From positions 19,245 through 83,244 of the forward strand of contig NZ_MLCO01000077.1 in NCBI RefSeq assembly GCF_001982615.1: 64,000 nt of DNA, read 5' to 3'. The DNA is from Teichococcus deserti. GTDB taxonomy: Bacteria; Pseudomonadota; Alphaproteobacteria; Acetobacterales; Acetobacteraceae. Below the pieces are notes generated by a model, which was given only the letters and a program-made list of their open reading frames with translations, was not told where the DNA came from and ran no database searches. Shown piece after piece: positions 7,053-19,547 of the stretch; positions within the stretch are counted from its first letter, which is position 1; each line of letters opens with the position of its first letter. The position numbers and the translations under genes were made by a program.

Positions 7053-8741
7053 TTAATTCATCGGCAGCCGCACCACGAAGCGCGCCCCGGTGACCTTGCC
7101 GCTTTCGTCCCGCCGGTTCTCCGCCGCGATCCGCCCGCCGAGACCTTCGACGATCTGCCGGCTGATGGAGAGGCCGAGGCCGGAATGCTGGCCGAACTCT
7201 TCGCCGCTGGGCCGCTCGCTGTAGAATCGCGCAAAAATGCCTTCGAGCTTGGCCTCGGGGATGCCGGGACCTTCATCCTCCACGGTGAATTCCATCATCG
7301 CCCCGGTCGGGCGGGCGCGCATCCAGACGCGGCCGCGCTCGGGCGAGAAGGAGATGGCATTGCCGAGCAGGTTGCGGAAGACCTGCACCAGGCGGCCTTC
7401 GACGCCGCGCACCACCAGCGACCCGGGGGCGAGGTCGAGCTCGACCAGCGGGTCCTCCTCGTCGCGGGTGGTGTTGTGCAGCTCGGTCAGCGCCGAGAGG
7501 ATGGGCGCGATGTCGACCGGCTCGGAGGCGGTGCGGGACAGCTCGGCATCGACGCGGGAGCTGTCGGCGATGTCGCCGATCAGGCGGTCCATGCGGACGG
7601 CGTCGTCGGCGATGATGTCGAGCAGGCGCTTCTGGTGCACCGGGTTCTCGATGCGGCGCAGCGTCTCGATGGCCGAGCGGACGCTGGTCAGGGGGTTGCG
7701 CAGCTCGTGGGCGACGTCGGCGGCGAAGCGCTCGTTCTGGTCGATGCGGGCCCAGAGGGCGGTGGCGGAGGATTGCAGGTCACGGGCCAGGACGCCGATC
7801 TCGTCTTCCCGCGACAGCAGGGCCGGGGGGACGGAGCCGGCGCGGCCCTTGCCCTGGCGCATGGCGACGGCGGCTCCGGCCAGGCCCAGGATCGGCGAGG
7901 CGATGGTGCGGGAGAGGAACAGCGAGGCCGCGACCGTCAGCAGCAGCGCCAGCAGGAAGAGGCCCAGCACCGAGGAGCGGATCTCGAGAAGCCGCTCGTC
8001 CACCTGGCGGGCTTCGCGGGTGAGAAGAACGATGCCGACGGACTGGCTGCCGCGGCGGGCGGGCTCGGCCACCGAGACCAGCAGCCGGCCTTCGCGGGTG
8101 CGGCGGATATAGGGGCGGACGCCGCCTTCGAGGGCGAGTCGCAGCTCTTCCCGGCGATCGGGGCCGAGGGCCGGCTGCCAGTCGAAGGAGGGGGCGTCGG
8201 GGCCGACATCGACGAAGACCTCGTCATCGGCGGAGCGCGGCCCGTAGACCGAGCGCGGCAGCAGCGCGAGAATCCGGTCGTAGAGGCCGCCGATGGTGCC
8301 GGCAAAGGCGCCGCGCGGCTCGGGCGGGGCGAGAGGCTCGGTGACGATGGCGCCCCCCTGGCCCTCGCGCACCCGGCTGTCGGCGACCAGCAGGCCGGTG
8401 CTGTCGAACAGCTTGGCCTGGGTATTGGGCGAGGGCTCGACCAGGCGGCGCAGCAGCGGGCGGGCGGTGTCGGGCACCAGGACGGCGCGGTCGTCCTGCA
8501 GGCGGACGGCGGCCTCGGCGATGCCGCCGGCATAGATGCGGGCCTGGGTGCGAAGGCCTTCGACCTCGGCCGAGAGCAGCCCGTTCTGGTACTGGTCGAG
8601 ATAGAGCAGCGCCGCCGCCAGCAGGGCGGGGGCCAGCATGTTCAGCAGCAGGATGCGGCGCAGCAGCGGCGAGACCCGCCGCTTCGGCGCGGCCGGCTGC
8701 GGCAGGACGGCGGTGGCGGCCCTTCCGCTGGCGTCGGGCAT
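7053..8741 (-). CDS. chvG: sensor histidine kinase ChvG
   Basis: A 562-residue inner-membrane sensor kinase. The first membrane segment is near residues 25-50 (ILLLNMLAPALLAAALLYL). A periplasmic stimulus-sensing domain follows, then a second membrane segment (SVLGLFLLALLLTVAASLF), HAMP, the HisKA box FAADVAHELRNPLTSVRSA with the phospho-His, and HATPase motifs NAISFSPERG, DEGPGIPEAK and GLGLSISRQI. It is the partner of ChvI. The ATG overlaps the chvI stop as TGATG, so the two are translationally coupled. In rhizobia and Agrobacterium this pair responds to acid and envelope stress and controls exopolysaccharide; that role here is inferred. Confidence 0.92.
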   Translation of the reverse strand: MPDASGRAATAVLPQPAAPKRRVSPLLRRILLLNMLAPALLAAALLYLDQYQNGLLSAEVEGLRTQARIYAGGIAEAAVRLQDDRAVLVPDTARPLLRRLVEPSPNTQAKLFDSTGLLVADSRVREGQGGAIVTEPLAPPEPRGAFAGTIGGLYDRILALLPRSVYGPRSADDEVFVDVGPDAPSFDWQPALGPDRREELRLALEGGVRPYIRRTREGRLLVSVAEPARRGSQSVGIVLLTREARQVDERLLEIRSSVLGLFLLALLLTVAASLFLSRTIASPILGLAGAAVAMRQGKGRAGSVPPALLSREDEIGVLARDLQSSATALWARIDQNERFAADVAHELRNPLTSVRSAIETLRRIENPVHQKRLLDIIADDAVRMDRLIGDIADSSRVDAELSRTASEPVDIAPILSALTELHNTTRDEEDPLVELDLAPGSLVVRGVEGRLVQVFRNLLGNAISFSPERGRVWMRARPTGAMMEFTVEDEGPGIPEAKLEGIFARFYSERPSGEEFGQHSGLGLSISRQIVEGLGGRIAAENRRDESGKVTGARFVVRLPMN

Positions 8742-9442
8742 CAGGCCTCCTTGTAGCGGTAGCCGATGCCGTAGAGCGTCTCGATCATCGAGAAGTCGTC
8801 GTCGACCGCGCGGAACTTCTTGCGCACCCGCTTGACGTGGCTGTCGATGGTGCGGTCGTCGACATAGATCGCCTCGCCATAGGCCGCGTCGATCAGCTGG
8901 TCGCGGTTCTTCACCATGCCGGGGCGCTGCGCCAGCGTCTTGACCAGCAGGAACTCGGTCACCGTCAGCTGCACCTGCTGGCCCTTCCACAGGCAGGTGT
9001 GCTTGGTCTCGTCGAGCGTCAGGTCGCCGCGGGTGATGATGCCGGAGGGCGGCGCGCCGGAGCCTTCGGCGCGACTGGCCTCGTTGCGGCGCAGCAGGGC
9101 GCGGATCCGCTCCAGCAGCAGCCGCTGGCTGAACGGCTTGGTGATGTAGTCGTCGGCGCCGAGGCGCAGGCCCATCAGCTGGTCCAGCTCTTCGTCCTTC
9201 GAGGTCAGGAAGATCACCGGCATGGTCGAGCGCTGGCGCAGCCGCTGCAGCAGCTCCATCCCGTCCATCCGCGGCATCTTGATGTCCAGCACGGCGAGGT
9301 CGGCCGGGCGCGACAGCAGCCCCTGCAGCGCGCTCTCGCCGTCGGTGTAGGTGCGCACCTGGAAGCCCTCCTGCTCCAGCGTCATGGAGACGGAGGTCAG
9401 GATGTTGCGGTCGTCATCGACCAGGGCAATCGTGGCGGGCAT
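8741..9442 (-). CDS. chvI: response regulator ChvI (OmpR family)
   Basis: A 233-residue regulator. The receiver domain shows LVDDDRN, the phospho-acceptor Asp in [19 protein letters not shown] and the conserved Lys in YITKPF. The C-terminal winged helix shows [16 protein letters not shown] and [18 protein letters not shown], as in OmpR/PhoB proteins. The start [11 protein letters not shown] at 9442 is preferred to the longer frame, which adds non-homologous residues. It is transcribed divergently from the HugZ-like gene across 94 bp and is first in the chvI-chvG operon. Confidence 0.94.
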   Translation of the reverse strand: MPATIALVDDDRNILTSVSMTLEQEGFQVRTYTDGESALQGLLSRPADLAVLDIKMPRMDGMELLQRLRQRSTMPVIFLTSKDEELDQLMGLRLGADDYITKPFSQRLLLERIRALLRRNEASRAEGSGAPPSGIITRGDLTLDETKHTCLWKGQQVQLTVTEFLLVKTLAQRPGMVKNRDQLIDAAYGEAIYVDDRTIDSHVKRVRKKFRAVDDDFSMIETLYGIGYRYKEA

Positions 9443-9536
9443 ATGGGGGCTGGCTCCTGGGGCGTCCTGGACCCGTCCTGCCAAGGGATTGTGGCACGAG
9501 CCGGGCCGCCACAGGGCATAGAGGACAGGATCGCCG

Positions 9537-10277
9537 ATGGACAAGGTGGAAGCGGCACGGCAGGCGCGGCGGCTGCTACGCAACGCGCGCCAGGGGGTGC
9601 TGGCAACGCAGCGCGATGGGCAGCCCTATGCCGCGCTGGTGACGCCGGCCATGGCGCCGGACCTTTCGCCGCTGCTGTGGCTGTCGCGGCTGTCGGAGCA
9701 TGCCCGGCAGCTGGCCATCGAGCCGCGCTGCGCCCTGATGGTGCAGGGGGCGGCGGAGGGCGAGAATCCGCAGACGGCTCCTCGCGTAACCGTGACCGGC
9801 CTGGCCGAGCCGGTGCCAGACGGCGAAATCGTGGCGCTGAAGGCCCATTGGCTGGCACATCACCCCTATGCCGAGGCCTATGCCGGCTTCGGCGATTTTT
9901 CCCTGTGGCGCATCGTCCTGCAGGCTGCGCAGCTGGTCGGCGGCTTCGCCGCGGCCGCCCGGCTGAAGGGATCGGAGCTGCGCCCCGACCCCGATGCCGT
10001 CGCCGCGGTGGCGGCTGCCGCGCCGCAGATCGTTGAGCATATGAACGCGGATCACCCGGACGCGGTTGAAAACATTGCGGCCCGCCTGCCCGGCCAGATG
10101 CCCGGCGCGGGGGCAGAGGGCTGGCGGATGCTGGCGGTCGATGTCGACGGCTGCCTTTTCTCGCGCGGGCCAGAGCGCTGCCGGCTGGATTTCGGGGCGC
10201 CTGCGGCGGATGCAAGCGGCGTGCGCCAGGCGTTGGTCGAGGCCGCCCGGGCGACGCGGGCGGCCGGGGAAGATTGA
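9537..10277 (+). CDS. HugZ-like pyridoxamine 5'-phosphate oxidase-fold protein
   Basis: A 246-residue cytoplasmic protein. The N-terminal split-barrel FMN-binding-like domain ([29 protein letters not shown]) is followed by a C-terminal DUF2470/heme-utilisation domain ([17 protein letters not shown]). Related proteins bind heme or flavin, and HugZ degrades heme; no activity can be assigned here from sequence alone. AGGACAGGA just upstream supports the ATG. It lies between chvI and pckA, pointing toward pckA. Confidence 0.85.
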   Translation: MDKVEAARQARRLLRNARQGVLATQRDGQPYAALVTPAMAPDLSPLLWLSRLSEHARQLAIEPRCALMVQGAAEGENPQTAPRVTVTGLAEPVPDGEIVALKAHWLAHHPYAEAYAGFGDFSLWRIVLQAAQLVGGFAAAARLKGSELRPDPDAVAAVAAAAPQIVEHMNADHPDAVENIAARLPGQMPGAGAEGWRMLAVDVDGCLFSRGPERCRLDFGAPAADASGVRQALVEAARATRAAGED

Positions 10278-10304
10278 GGCAAAAGAGTGGCCTAGCATGG
10301 GGTG

Positions 10305-10325
10305 GTCGTCGTATAATATGACGAC
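10305..10325. promoter_or_regulatory. imperfect palindromic operator upstream of pckA
   Basis: Hexamer arms GTCGTC / GACGAC flank an AT-rich GTATAATAT core; only three symmetry mismatches occur over 21 bp. It is conspicuous in GC-rich DNA and lies just upstream of the candidate pckA promoter. The binding protein is unknown; ChvI or a catabolite regulator is a guess. Confidence 0.5.
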
Positions 10326-10335
10326 AACACTTACA

Positions 10336-10376
10336 TTGACCGGCGGATCGGCGGCGGCGTAGGTTCAGGCTGAACC
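10336..10376 (+). promoter_or_regulatory. candidate pckA promoter with overlapping palindrome
   Basis: TTGACC (10336-10341) and TAGGTT (10360-10365) are spaced by 18 bp. A perfect palindrome GGTTCAG-G-CTGAACC (10362-10376) overlaps the -10 box and likely start point, the expected place for a repressor site. Confidence 0.45.
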
Positions 10377-10384
10377 CGGCTTTC

Positions 10385-10415
10385 GGCGCATGAGGTACCC
10401 GGTACGCGATGCGCC
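10385..10415 (+). promoter_or_regulatory. hairpin in the pckA leader
   Basis: A two-tier stem-loop: the outer arms GGCGCAT / ATGCGCC enclose inner arms GTACC / GGTAC. If transcription starts near 10372, this structure lies at the 5' end of a leader of about 125 nt before the pckA ATG. A regulatory role is inferred only from position and symmetry. Confidence 0.4.
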
Positions 10416-10497
10416 GAGTGACCGGGCTTTCCCCAAGGCTACTGCCCCGGCGGATTCCTGCCGGAGGATAAGCGCCCTGCTCGGAGCATATCGTCTG

Positions 10498-12102
<1,605 letters not shown>

Positions 12103-12131
12103 GGCTTTCCCCCTGCGGGGGAGGAAGCAGA

Positions 12132-12163
12132 GGGGCGGGGCCGCAGGGTCCCGCCCCTTTTTT
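12132..12163 (+). terminator. intrinsic terminator of pckA
   Basis: Arms GGGGCGGG / CCCGCCCC with a 10-nt loop are followed by six T residues, about 30 bp after the pckA stop codon. Confidence 0.92.
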
Positions 12164-12563
12164 CATGCGTTTGCGCGCCCGGCCACGCCCCCGCGCCCTG
12201 AAAAAATTCCGTGGCATCGGGGGGCGACTGCGTTCATAACGCCGTCCGGGTTGGCCCGCTCAGGCCGGCCCGGACCCGCCGGCGGGCGGGGAGCACGAAG
12301 GCTGCACCGGGCGCGACCCTTTTCTTCAGGGCCGCGTGGCGGCGTTTCCGGCCACATGGTGCGTTCCGCGGCCCCTGACGCCGCGGCCACTCCATGCCGC
12401 CCGAGACGCCGATGAACCCCCTCTCCACTTCAGGGGGACGGACCCCGGTCTGGCGTCGCGGCCCCCGTCGCGCTGAAAGATGGACCCCCGCCGGCCAATG
12501 GGCCGGGGGGCGACGCAGGGCCCGCAGGCGCGACGCCGCGGGCCGCCATGCCAAGGATTTCGC
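12164..12563 (+). promoter_or_regulatory. 400-bp non-coding region and pnp leader
   Basis: No convincing gene is present; open frames here lack homology or a ribosome-binding site. rpsO, which often precedes pnp, is absent. Structures seen are a small palindrome GCGTT-CAT-AACGC (12230-12242), a CCCCCT/AGGGGG stem (12417-12437), and a strong CCGGCC-AATG-GGCCGG hairpin (12491-12506) about 60 nt before the pnp ATG. Such a leader hairpin recalls the RNase III-processed, autoregulated pnp leader of enterobacteria, but the parallel is only positional. Confidence 0.45.
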
Positions 12564-14771
<2,208 letters not shown>

Positions 14772-14981
14772 GCGGGACGCCAAGGGTGGCCGATTGGCGC
14801 CCCTGGCTCCCCGGCCGGGCGCGATCGGCGGCCTGACGTCTTCCAAAGGAGGGGGTGAGCCCCCGTCAGCGGCTGACGCCGAAATGAAAGCCGGGGTATC
14901 GAAAGATGCTCCGGCTGGTTTATATGCCAGCAAGTATATGACGGTCTCGTGATGACCGATTTGTGGGGACGGTAGGCTGCG

Positions 14982-16382
14982 GTGAAGGCGATCAACGCGA
15001 TCCGGATGGGCGGGGTGGATGTCCTGCCCGTCGTCGAAGGCGGCAAGGGCGTGGCCGTCTCCACGGGGGCTTCCTGTGGCGAATGGGCGGGCGCCGGCGG
15101 CGTCGGCACCTTCTCGGGCGTCAATGCCGACAGCTACGACGCCGAAGGCCAGGTGATCCGGCAGATCTATCACGGCCGCACCCGCCGCGACCGCCATGAG
15201 GAGCTGGTCGAATACGGCATCTCCGGCGGCATCACCCAGGCGCGCGAGGCCTATGAGCGGGCCAACGGCCAGGGCCGCATCCACATCAACGTGCTGTGGG
15301 AGATGGGCGGCGCCGAGCGGATCCTGCGCGGCGTGCTCGAGGGCGCCAAGGGGCTGATCAACGGTGTCACCTGCGGCGCCGGCATGCCCTACAAGCTGGC
15401 CGAGATCGCCCGCGAGTTCGGCGTCTTCTACTATCCGATCGTCTCCTCGGGCCGCGCCTTCACGGCGTTGTGGAAGCGCAGCTATTCGAAAGTCTCCGAG
15501 CTGCTGGGCGGCGTGGTCTACGAGGACCCCTGGCTGGCCGGCGGCCATAACGGGCTGTCGAACTCCGAGGACCCGAACCGGCCGGAGGCGCCCTATGACC
15601 GGGTGCTGAAGCTGCGCCAGCAGATGCGGCAGTTCGGCCTGGACGACGTGCCGATCATCATGGCCGGCGGCGTCTGGTGGCTGGAGGAATGGGAGCACTG
15701 GATCGACAATCCGGAGCTCGGCCCGATTGCCTTCCAGTTCGGCACCCGCCCGCTGCTGACCAAGGAAAGCCCGATCAGCGACAGCTGGAAGCAGCGGCTG
15801 CTGACGCTGAAGCCCGGCGACGTGCTGCTGCAGCCCTTCTCGCCGACCGGCTTCTATTCCTCGGCCGTGCGCAACGACTTCCTGCGCGACCTCGAGGCCC
15901 GCAACGAGCGGCAGGTGGCGATCAGCCCCGAGCCGGTCGGCGAGCACACCGCCGAATACGGCGTGGGCCCGCGCAAGCGGCTGGTCTGGCTGGCCCCGGG
16001 CGACCTGGAGCGGGTGCATGGCTGGGAGGCCGCCGGCTTTACCGAGGCGCTGCGCACCCCCGACAACACCCTGGTCTTCGTCACGCCCGAGAATTCGCGC
16101 GAGATCCTGAAGGACCAGACCGACTGCATGGGCTGCCTCAGCCATTGCCGCTTCTCCAACTGGACGCAGCACGGGCCGGACTACACCAACGGCAAGAAGG
16201 CCGATCCGCGGTCCTTCTGCATCCAGAAGACGCTGCAGGACATCGCCCATGACGGCGAGGTCGAGCACAACCTGATGTTTGCCGGCCACAATGCCTATCG
16301 CTTCGGCAGCGACCCCTTCTACTCCAACGGCTTCATCCCGACGGTGAAGCAGCTGGTCGAGCGGATCATGTCCGGGCGCTGA
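14982..16382 (+). CDS. nitronate monooxygenase-like FMN protein with C-terminal cysteine cluster
   Basis: A 466-residue protein beginning at GTG 14982. The N-terminal two thirds resemble the nitronate monooxygenase/2-nitropropane dioxygenase TIM barrel (GVTCGAGMPYKLAEIAREFG, YYPIVSSGRAF, VPIIMAGGVW, IAFQFGTRPLLTKES), which uses FMN. After residue 380 there is an unusual segment with cysteines at about 382, 385, 389 and 413 (CMGCLSHC, then SFC). The CX2CX3CX23C spacing could bind zinc or an Fe-S cluster. Ordinary nitronate monooxygenases are about 320-380 residues and lack this part. It lies downstream of pnp but is probably transcribed separately. The physiological substrate is unknown. Confidence 0.75.
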   Translation: MKAINAIRMGGVDVLPVVEGGKGVAVSTGASCGEWAGAGGVGTFSGVNADSYDAEGQVIRQIYHGRTRRDRHEELVEYGISGGITQAREAYERANGQGRIHINVLWEMGGAERILRGVLEGAKGLINGVTCGAGMPYKLAEIAREFGVFYYPIVSSGRAFTALWKRSYSKVSELLGGVVYEDPWLAGGHNGLSNSEDPNRPEAPYDRVLKLRQQMRQFGLDDVPIIMAGGVWWLEEWEHWIDNPELGPIAFQFGTRPLLTKESPISDSWKQRLLTLKPGDVLLQPFSPTGFYSSAVRNDFLRDLEARNERQVAISPEPVGEHTAEYGVGPRKRLVWLAPGDLERVHGWEAAGFTEALRTPDNTLVFVTPENSREILKDQTDCMGCLSHCRFSNWTQHGPDYTNGKKADPRSFCIQKTLQDIAHDGEVEHNLMFAGHNAYRFGSDPFYSNGFIPTVKQLVERIMSGR

Positions 16383-16416
16383 GTCACCCACGGGCCTGAT
16401 CACTCAAGATTGCGTG

Positions 16417-16452
16417 AACGCGCCTCCGCCCAAGCGGAGGCGCGTTTCTTTT
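16417..16452 (+). terminator. intrinsic terminator after the nitronate monooxygenase-like gene
   Basis: A perfect 13-bp stem (AACGCGCCTCCGC / GCGGAGGCGCGTT) with a CCAA loop, then TCTTTTT. It lies 35 bp after the stop codon. Confidence 0.93.
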
Positions 16453-16506
16453 TGCCCGGATGTCGCTAGGGATGCGCCATCGAAACGAGTCCGGGGGGGT
16501 GGCGCG

Positions 16507-16956
16507 ATGGTGCGGGCGGTCGAAGGGTTGCTGGCGCAGCCAGCGGTGGAGTTCCTGGCGCGGGTCCTGCTGACCTTCCCGTTCTGGGGCAGTGGCCTGG
16601 CCAAGCTGATCGACTTCCAGGGCGGCGTGGCCGAGATGGCGCATTTCGGCTTCAACCCGCCGGCGCTGTTCAACGTGGCGGTGATCCTGACGCAGCTTGG
16701 GGGTTCCGTGCTGATCGTGCTGAACCGCTGGACCTGGCTGGGTGCCGGGGCGCTGGCCGTCTTCACCGCGCTGACGATTCCGCTGGTGCACCGTTTCTGG
16801 GCCCTGGACGGCGAGCGCGCGATCGTCGCCTTCCACACCGCGACGGAGCATGTCGGCATGATCGGCGCGCTGGTGGTGGTGTCGATCCTGGCCGAGCGCC
16901 GCCGCCGCCATGCCGTGGGCTTGGAGTCCCGCCTCGGTCCTCAGGGCGCCAACTGA
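16507..16956 (+). CDS. DoxX family membrane protein
   Basis: A 149-residue protein from ATG 16507 with about four hydrophobic helices. FWGSGLAKLIDFQGGVAEM after the first helix is the DoxX signature, followed by FNVAVILTQLGGSVLIVL, LGAGALAVFTALTIPLV and GMIGALVVVSIL. DoxX-type proteins sit in the inner membrane, and some act with redox partners; the specific role is not known. The frame is open to 16414, but that extension would run through the terminator of the preceding gene. It converges on nupC. Confidence 0.85.
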   Translation: MVRAVEGLLAQPAVEFLARVLLTFPFWGSGLAKLIDFQGGVAEMAHFGFNPPALFNVAVILTQLGGSVLIVLNRWTWLGAGALAVFTALTIPLVHRFWALDGERAIVAFHTATEHVGMIGALVVVSILAERRRRHAVGLESRLGPQGAN

Positions 16957-16964
16957 CGGCGGGG

Positions 16965-16989
16965 TCCGGGGGGATACTATCCCCCCGGA
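16965..16989. repeat. dispersed palindrome (ATACTAT centre), copy 1
   Basis: A perfect 12-bp-arm palindrome (TCCGGGGGGATA / TATCCCCCCGGA) around a single C, between the convergent doxX and nupC stop codons. The core 23 bp recurs exactly at 24925-24947. It probably acts as a bidirectional transcript end. Confidence 0.8.
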
Positions 16990-16992
16990 GTC

Positions 16993-18252
16993 TTACTGTG
17001 GGTAGGTCAGCAACCCGACGACCGCCCCCGTCATGCAGCACGCGATATTGGCCGCGAGTAGCGCCGGCATCCCCAGCCTGACGATGTCGCTGCGCCGTTC
17101 CGGGCACATGCCCGTCATCCCCGCCAGCATAATCCCCACCGAGCCGAAGTTGCTGAAGCCGCACAGCGCATAGGTCAGGATCAGCCGGCTGCGGGCATCC
17201 AGCCCCAGCCCGCCGGAGCCGGCGAGCTCCAGATAGGCGATGAACTCGTTCAGCACGGTCTTGATGCCGAGCGAGGCGCCGATCGCCGGGATATGCTCGT
17301 CCGGCACGCCCATCAGCCAGGCGATCGGGCGGAAGACCATGCCCACCAGCCCCTGCAGGGTCCAGCCGGTGATCGGCTCCAGCGCCATGTTCACCAGGGC
17401 GACCAGCGCCACAAAGACGATCAGGCTGGCCATGACGCCCAGCAGCAGCTGCAGCCCGTCGGCGGTGCCGCGCACCACGGCTTCCATGGTGCTGTCGTAA
17501 AGGCGCGGCGCCAGCGCATCCTCGGCCACCAGCACCTGCTGGTCGGCGCCAGGCTGCGGCGGCCGCATCAGCGCGCCGACCAGCACCGAGGCGGGCGCGC
17601 TGACCAGGCTGGCCACCAGCAGCTGGCCGGCGACGTCGGGCACCACCGGCGACAGGATGCTGGCATAGACCACCATCATGTTGCCGGCGATGGTGGCCAG
17701 TCCCGCGGTCATGACGATGAACAGCTCGGACAGGCTGAGGCGGGCCAGCCAGGCGCGGATCAGCAGCGGCGCCTCGACCATGCCGACGAAGACATTGGCG
17801 GCGACCGAGAAGCCGCAGGCGCCCGACAGGCCGAAGGCGCCGCGCAGCAAGCGGGACAGCCCGCGCACCACCAGCGGCAGGATGCGCCAGTGGTAGAGCA
17901 CGGCCGACAGCGCGCCGACCACCAGCACCAGCGGCAGCCCCTGGAAGAACAGCACGAAGCTGGCGTCGGGGCGCGTCTCGGCGAAGGGCAGGGGGGCGCC
18001 GCCGAGATAGCCGAAGACCAGCGACGTGCCGGCCTGGGTCGCGGTGCTCAGCGCGCCCACCGCATCGCCCAGCCAGGCGAAGCCGGCGCGGAGCACGGGG
18101 ATGTGGAGCAGAGCGGCGCCGAGGGCCACCTGCAGCAGGAGGCCGGCGATCACCATCCGCCAGGGGACGGGACGGCGGCAGCCGCCGACCACCCAGGCGA
18201 TCAAGGCGAGGGCCAGCAGGCCGAAGCCGCTTTGCAACTGAAGCCAACTCAT
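16993..18252 (-). CDS. nupC: NupC/CNT family nucleoside transporter
   Basis: A 419-residue inner-membrane protein with many hydrophobic helices throughout. Family features include GACGFSVAANVFVGMVEAPLLI, ATIAGNMMVVYAS, SLGIKTVLNEFIAYLEL and CGFSNFGSVGIMLAGMTGMCPERR, which together mark the concentrative nucleoside transporters driven by H+ or Na+. The ATG at 18252 (MSWLQLQSG) starts directly before the first helix; an ATG at 18270 is six residues longer. Uptake of nucleosides is inferred from family; no nucleoside catabolic gene is adjacent. Confidence 0.92.
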   Translation of the reverse strand: MSWLQLQSGFGLLALALIAWVVGGCRRPVPWRMVIAGLLLQVALGAALLHIPVLRAGFAWLGDAVGALSTATQAGTSLVFGYLGGAPLPFAETRPDASFVLFFQGLPLVLVVGALSAVLYHWRILPLVVRGLSRLLRGAFGLSGACGFSVAANVFVGMVEAPLLIRAWLARLSLSELFIVMTAGLATIAGNMMVVYASILSPVVPDVAGQLLVASLVSAPASVLVGALMRPPQPGADQQVLVAEDALAPRLYDSTMEAVVRGTADGLQLLLGVMASLIVFVALVALVNMALEPITGWTLQGLVGMVFRPIAWLMGVPDEHIPAIGASLGIKTVLNEFIAYLELAGSGGLGLDARSRLILTYALCGFSNFGSVGIMLAGMTGMCPERRSDIVRLGMPALLAANIACCMTGAVVGLLTYPQ

Positions 18253-18275
18253 CCACGCGACCCCAAACAAAAGAA

Positions 18276-18317
18276 AGGCCGGGGGAAGGAATTCCCCCGG
18301 ACCCCCATCTTTTTTCT
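18276..18317. repeat. dispersed palindrome with T-run, identical to 44655-44696
   Basis: Arms CCGGGGGAA / TTCCCCCGG (18279-18300) with centre GGAA; the flank CCCCCATCTTTTTTCT is on the right and CCTTTCTTTTG is on the minus strand. It lies between rmuC (ends 18338) and the nupC start. The full 42 bp is identical in the gap between yaiI and the acetolactate decarboxylase gene. Confidence 0.85.
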
Positions 18318-18337
18318 ATTCCATGAAGATAACAGCG

Positions 18338-19450
18338 CTAGCTGGGCAGGCGAGGCAAATCGTCGCCCTCGTCCAGCTCCACCTGCTCGATGCGGGCGCC
18401 CGTGCGGAAGATCTTCTCGCTGCTGATGTCGATCTGGCGGATGTCGTCCTGCGCCTGGGCGAAATGGCCCTTCAGCCGCGTCACGCGCTCGGACAGGCGG
18501 CCGACATCGGCGACCAGCTTGCCCACCTCCTCCTGGATGCGGCCCGCCTGGGCCCGCATCCGCACATCCTGCATCAGCGCCCGCATCGCCGACAGCATCG
18601 CCCACAGCGTCGTCGGCGAGACGATATAGACCCGCCGCCGCTGCGCCTCATCCACGACCGCAGCGAAGCCGGTGTGCAGCTCGGCGAAGATCGCTTCCGA
18701 CGGGACGAACAGGATGGCGCCCTCGGCGGTCTCGCCGGGGATCAGGTATTTCTTGGCGATGTCGTCGATGTGGCGGCGCATGTCGGTGGTGAACTGGCGG
18801 GCGGCGACCGTGCGGCTGGCCGCATCCGCGGCATCGCGCAGCGCCTGCCAGGCCTCCAGCGGGAACTTGCTGTCCACCACCACCGGCCCGGGCGGATAGG
18901 GCAGCTGGATCAGGCAGTCGCAGCGCACCCCGGTCGACAGCGTGTGCTGCCAGGCGAAGCCGTCCGGCGGCAGCCGGTCCTCGATCAGCTGGCGCAGCTG
19001 CATCTCGCCGAAGGCGCCGCGCTGCTGCTTGTTGCCCAGGATGCCGGCCAGGCTGGTCACCTGGCTGCCCAGCGCCTCCATGTTCTGCCGGGCGGCGTCG
19101 ATCACTGCCAGCCGCTCATGGATCTGGCCTGCCGTCTCCTGGCTCTGCTTGGCCTGCTCGGCCAGCCGCGTCGCCAGCTTCTCGTTCTGCGCGGCCAGCG
19201 CCAGGTCCAGCCGGCGCGCGGTCTCGGCGAGCCGGTCGCCCAGCAGCCGGTCCTGCTGCGCCAGCCGGGCGGTGGTCATCTCCGCCAGACGCTCCTGCGT
19301 GCCGGCCAGCATCTCCAGCTTGCCGGCCAGCATCATGAAGCCATCGGCCGCCGGAGGAGGCGCCGAGGGGCGCCGCAGCAGCGTGAAAAAAAGAATCGCC
19401 AGGGTGATCAGCACGGCGAGCAGGGAAACGGGCAGCAGCCAGTCGGGCAT
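18338..19450 (-). CDS. rmuC: DNA recombination protein RmuC
   Basis: A 370-residue protein. One N-terminal membrane helix (LLPVSLLAVLITLAILFFTLL) is followed by a long coiled coil (about residues 40-140, rich in Glu/Gln/Leu/Arg) and the RmuC nuclease-like domain: GNKQQRGAFGEMQLRQLIED, VVVDSKFPLEAW, KKYLIPGETAEGAILFVPSEAIFAELH, VYIVSPTTLWAML. RmuC limits recombination at inverted repeats. It is divergent from the XRE-cupin gene and upstream of nupC with a palindrome between. Confidence 0.93.
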   Translation of the reverse strand: MPDWLLPVSLLAVLITLAILFFTLLRRPSAPPPAADGFMMLAGKLEMLAGTQERLAEMTTARLAQQDRLLGDRLAETARRLDLALAAQNEKLATRLAEQAKQSQETAGQIHERLAVIDAARQNMEALGSQVTSLAGILGNKQQRGAFGEMQLRQLIEDRLPPDGFAWQHTLSTGVRCDCLIQLPYPPGPVVVDSKFPLEAWQALRDAADAASRTVAARQFTTDMRRHIDDIAKKYLIPGETAEGAILFVPSEAIFAELHTGFAAVVDEAQRRRVYIVSPTTLWAMLSAMRALMQDVRMRAQAGRIQEEVGKLVADVGRLSERVTRLKGHFAQAQDDIRQIDISSEKIFRTGARIEQVELDEGDDLPRLPS

Positions 19451-19516
19451 TCAGTCGGGACTCCGCGTCGCTGCCCATCCTAGCGCAACGGGGAAAGGGC
19501 CGCTTGACGGTTTTCT

Positions 19517-19547
19517 CTCGAATATGAGAAAAATTCTCCCATGAGAG
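19517..19547. promoter_or_regulatory. inverted-repeat operator overlapping the XRE-cupin start
   Basis: Arms CTCGAATATGAGAA and TTCTCCCATGAGAG around AAA match at 10 of 14 symmetric positions, with a perfect inner GAGAA/TTCTC. It covers the start codon and follows a TTGACG at 19504, the layout of an autorepressor site for the XRE protein it precedes. Confidence 0.55.

Noticed and set aside
12163..12390. A 75-codon minus-strand frame in the pckA-pnp gap
   Set aside because: No ribosome-binding site, no family resemblance, and a composition like the surrounding non-coding shadow frames.
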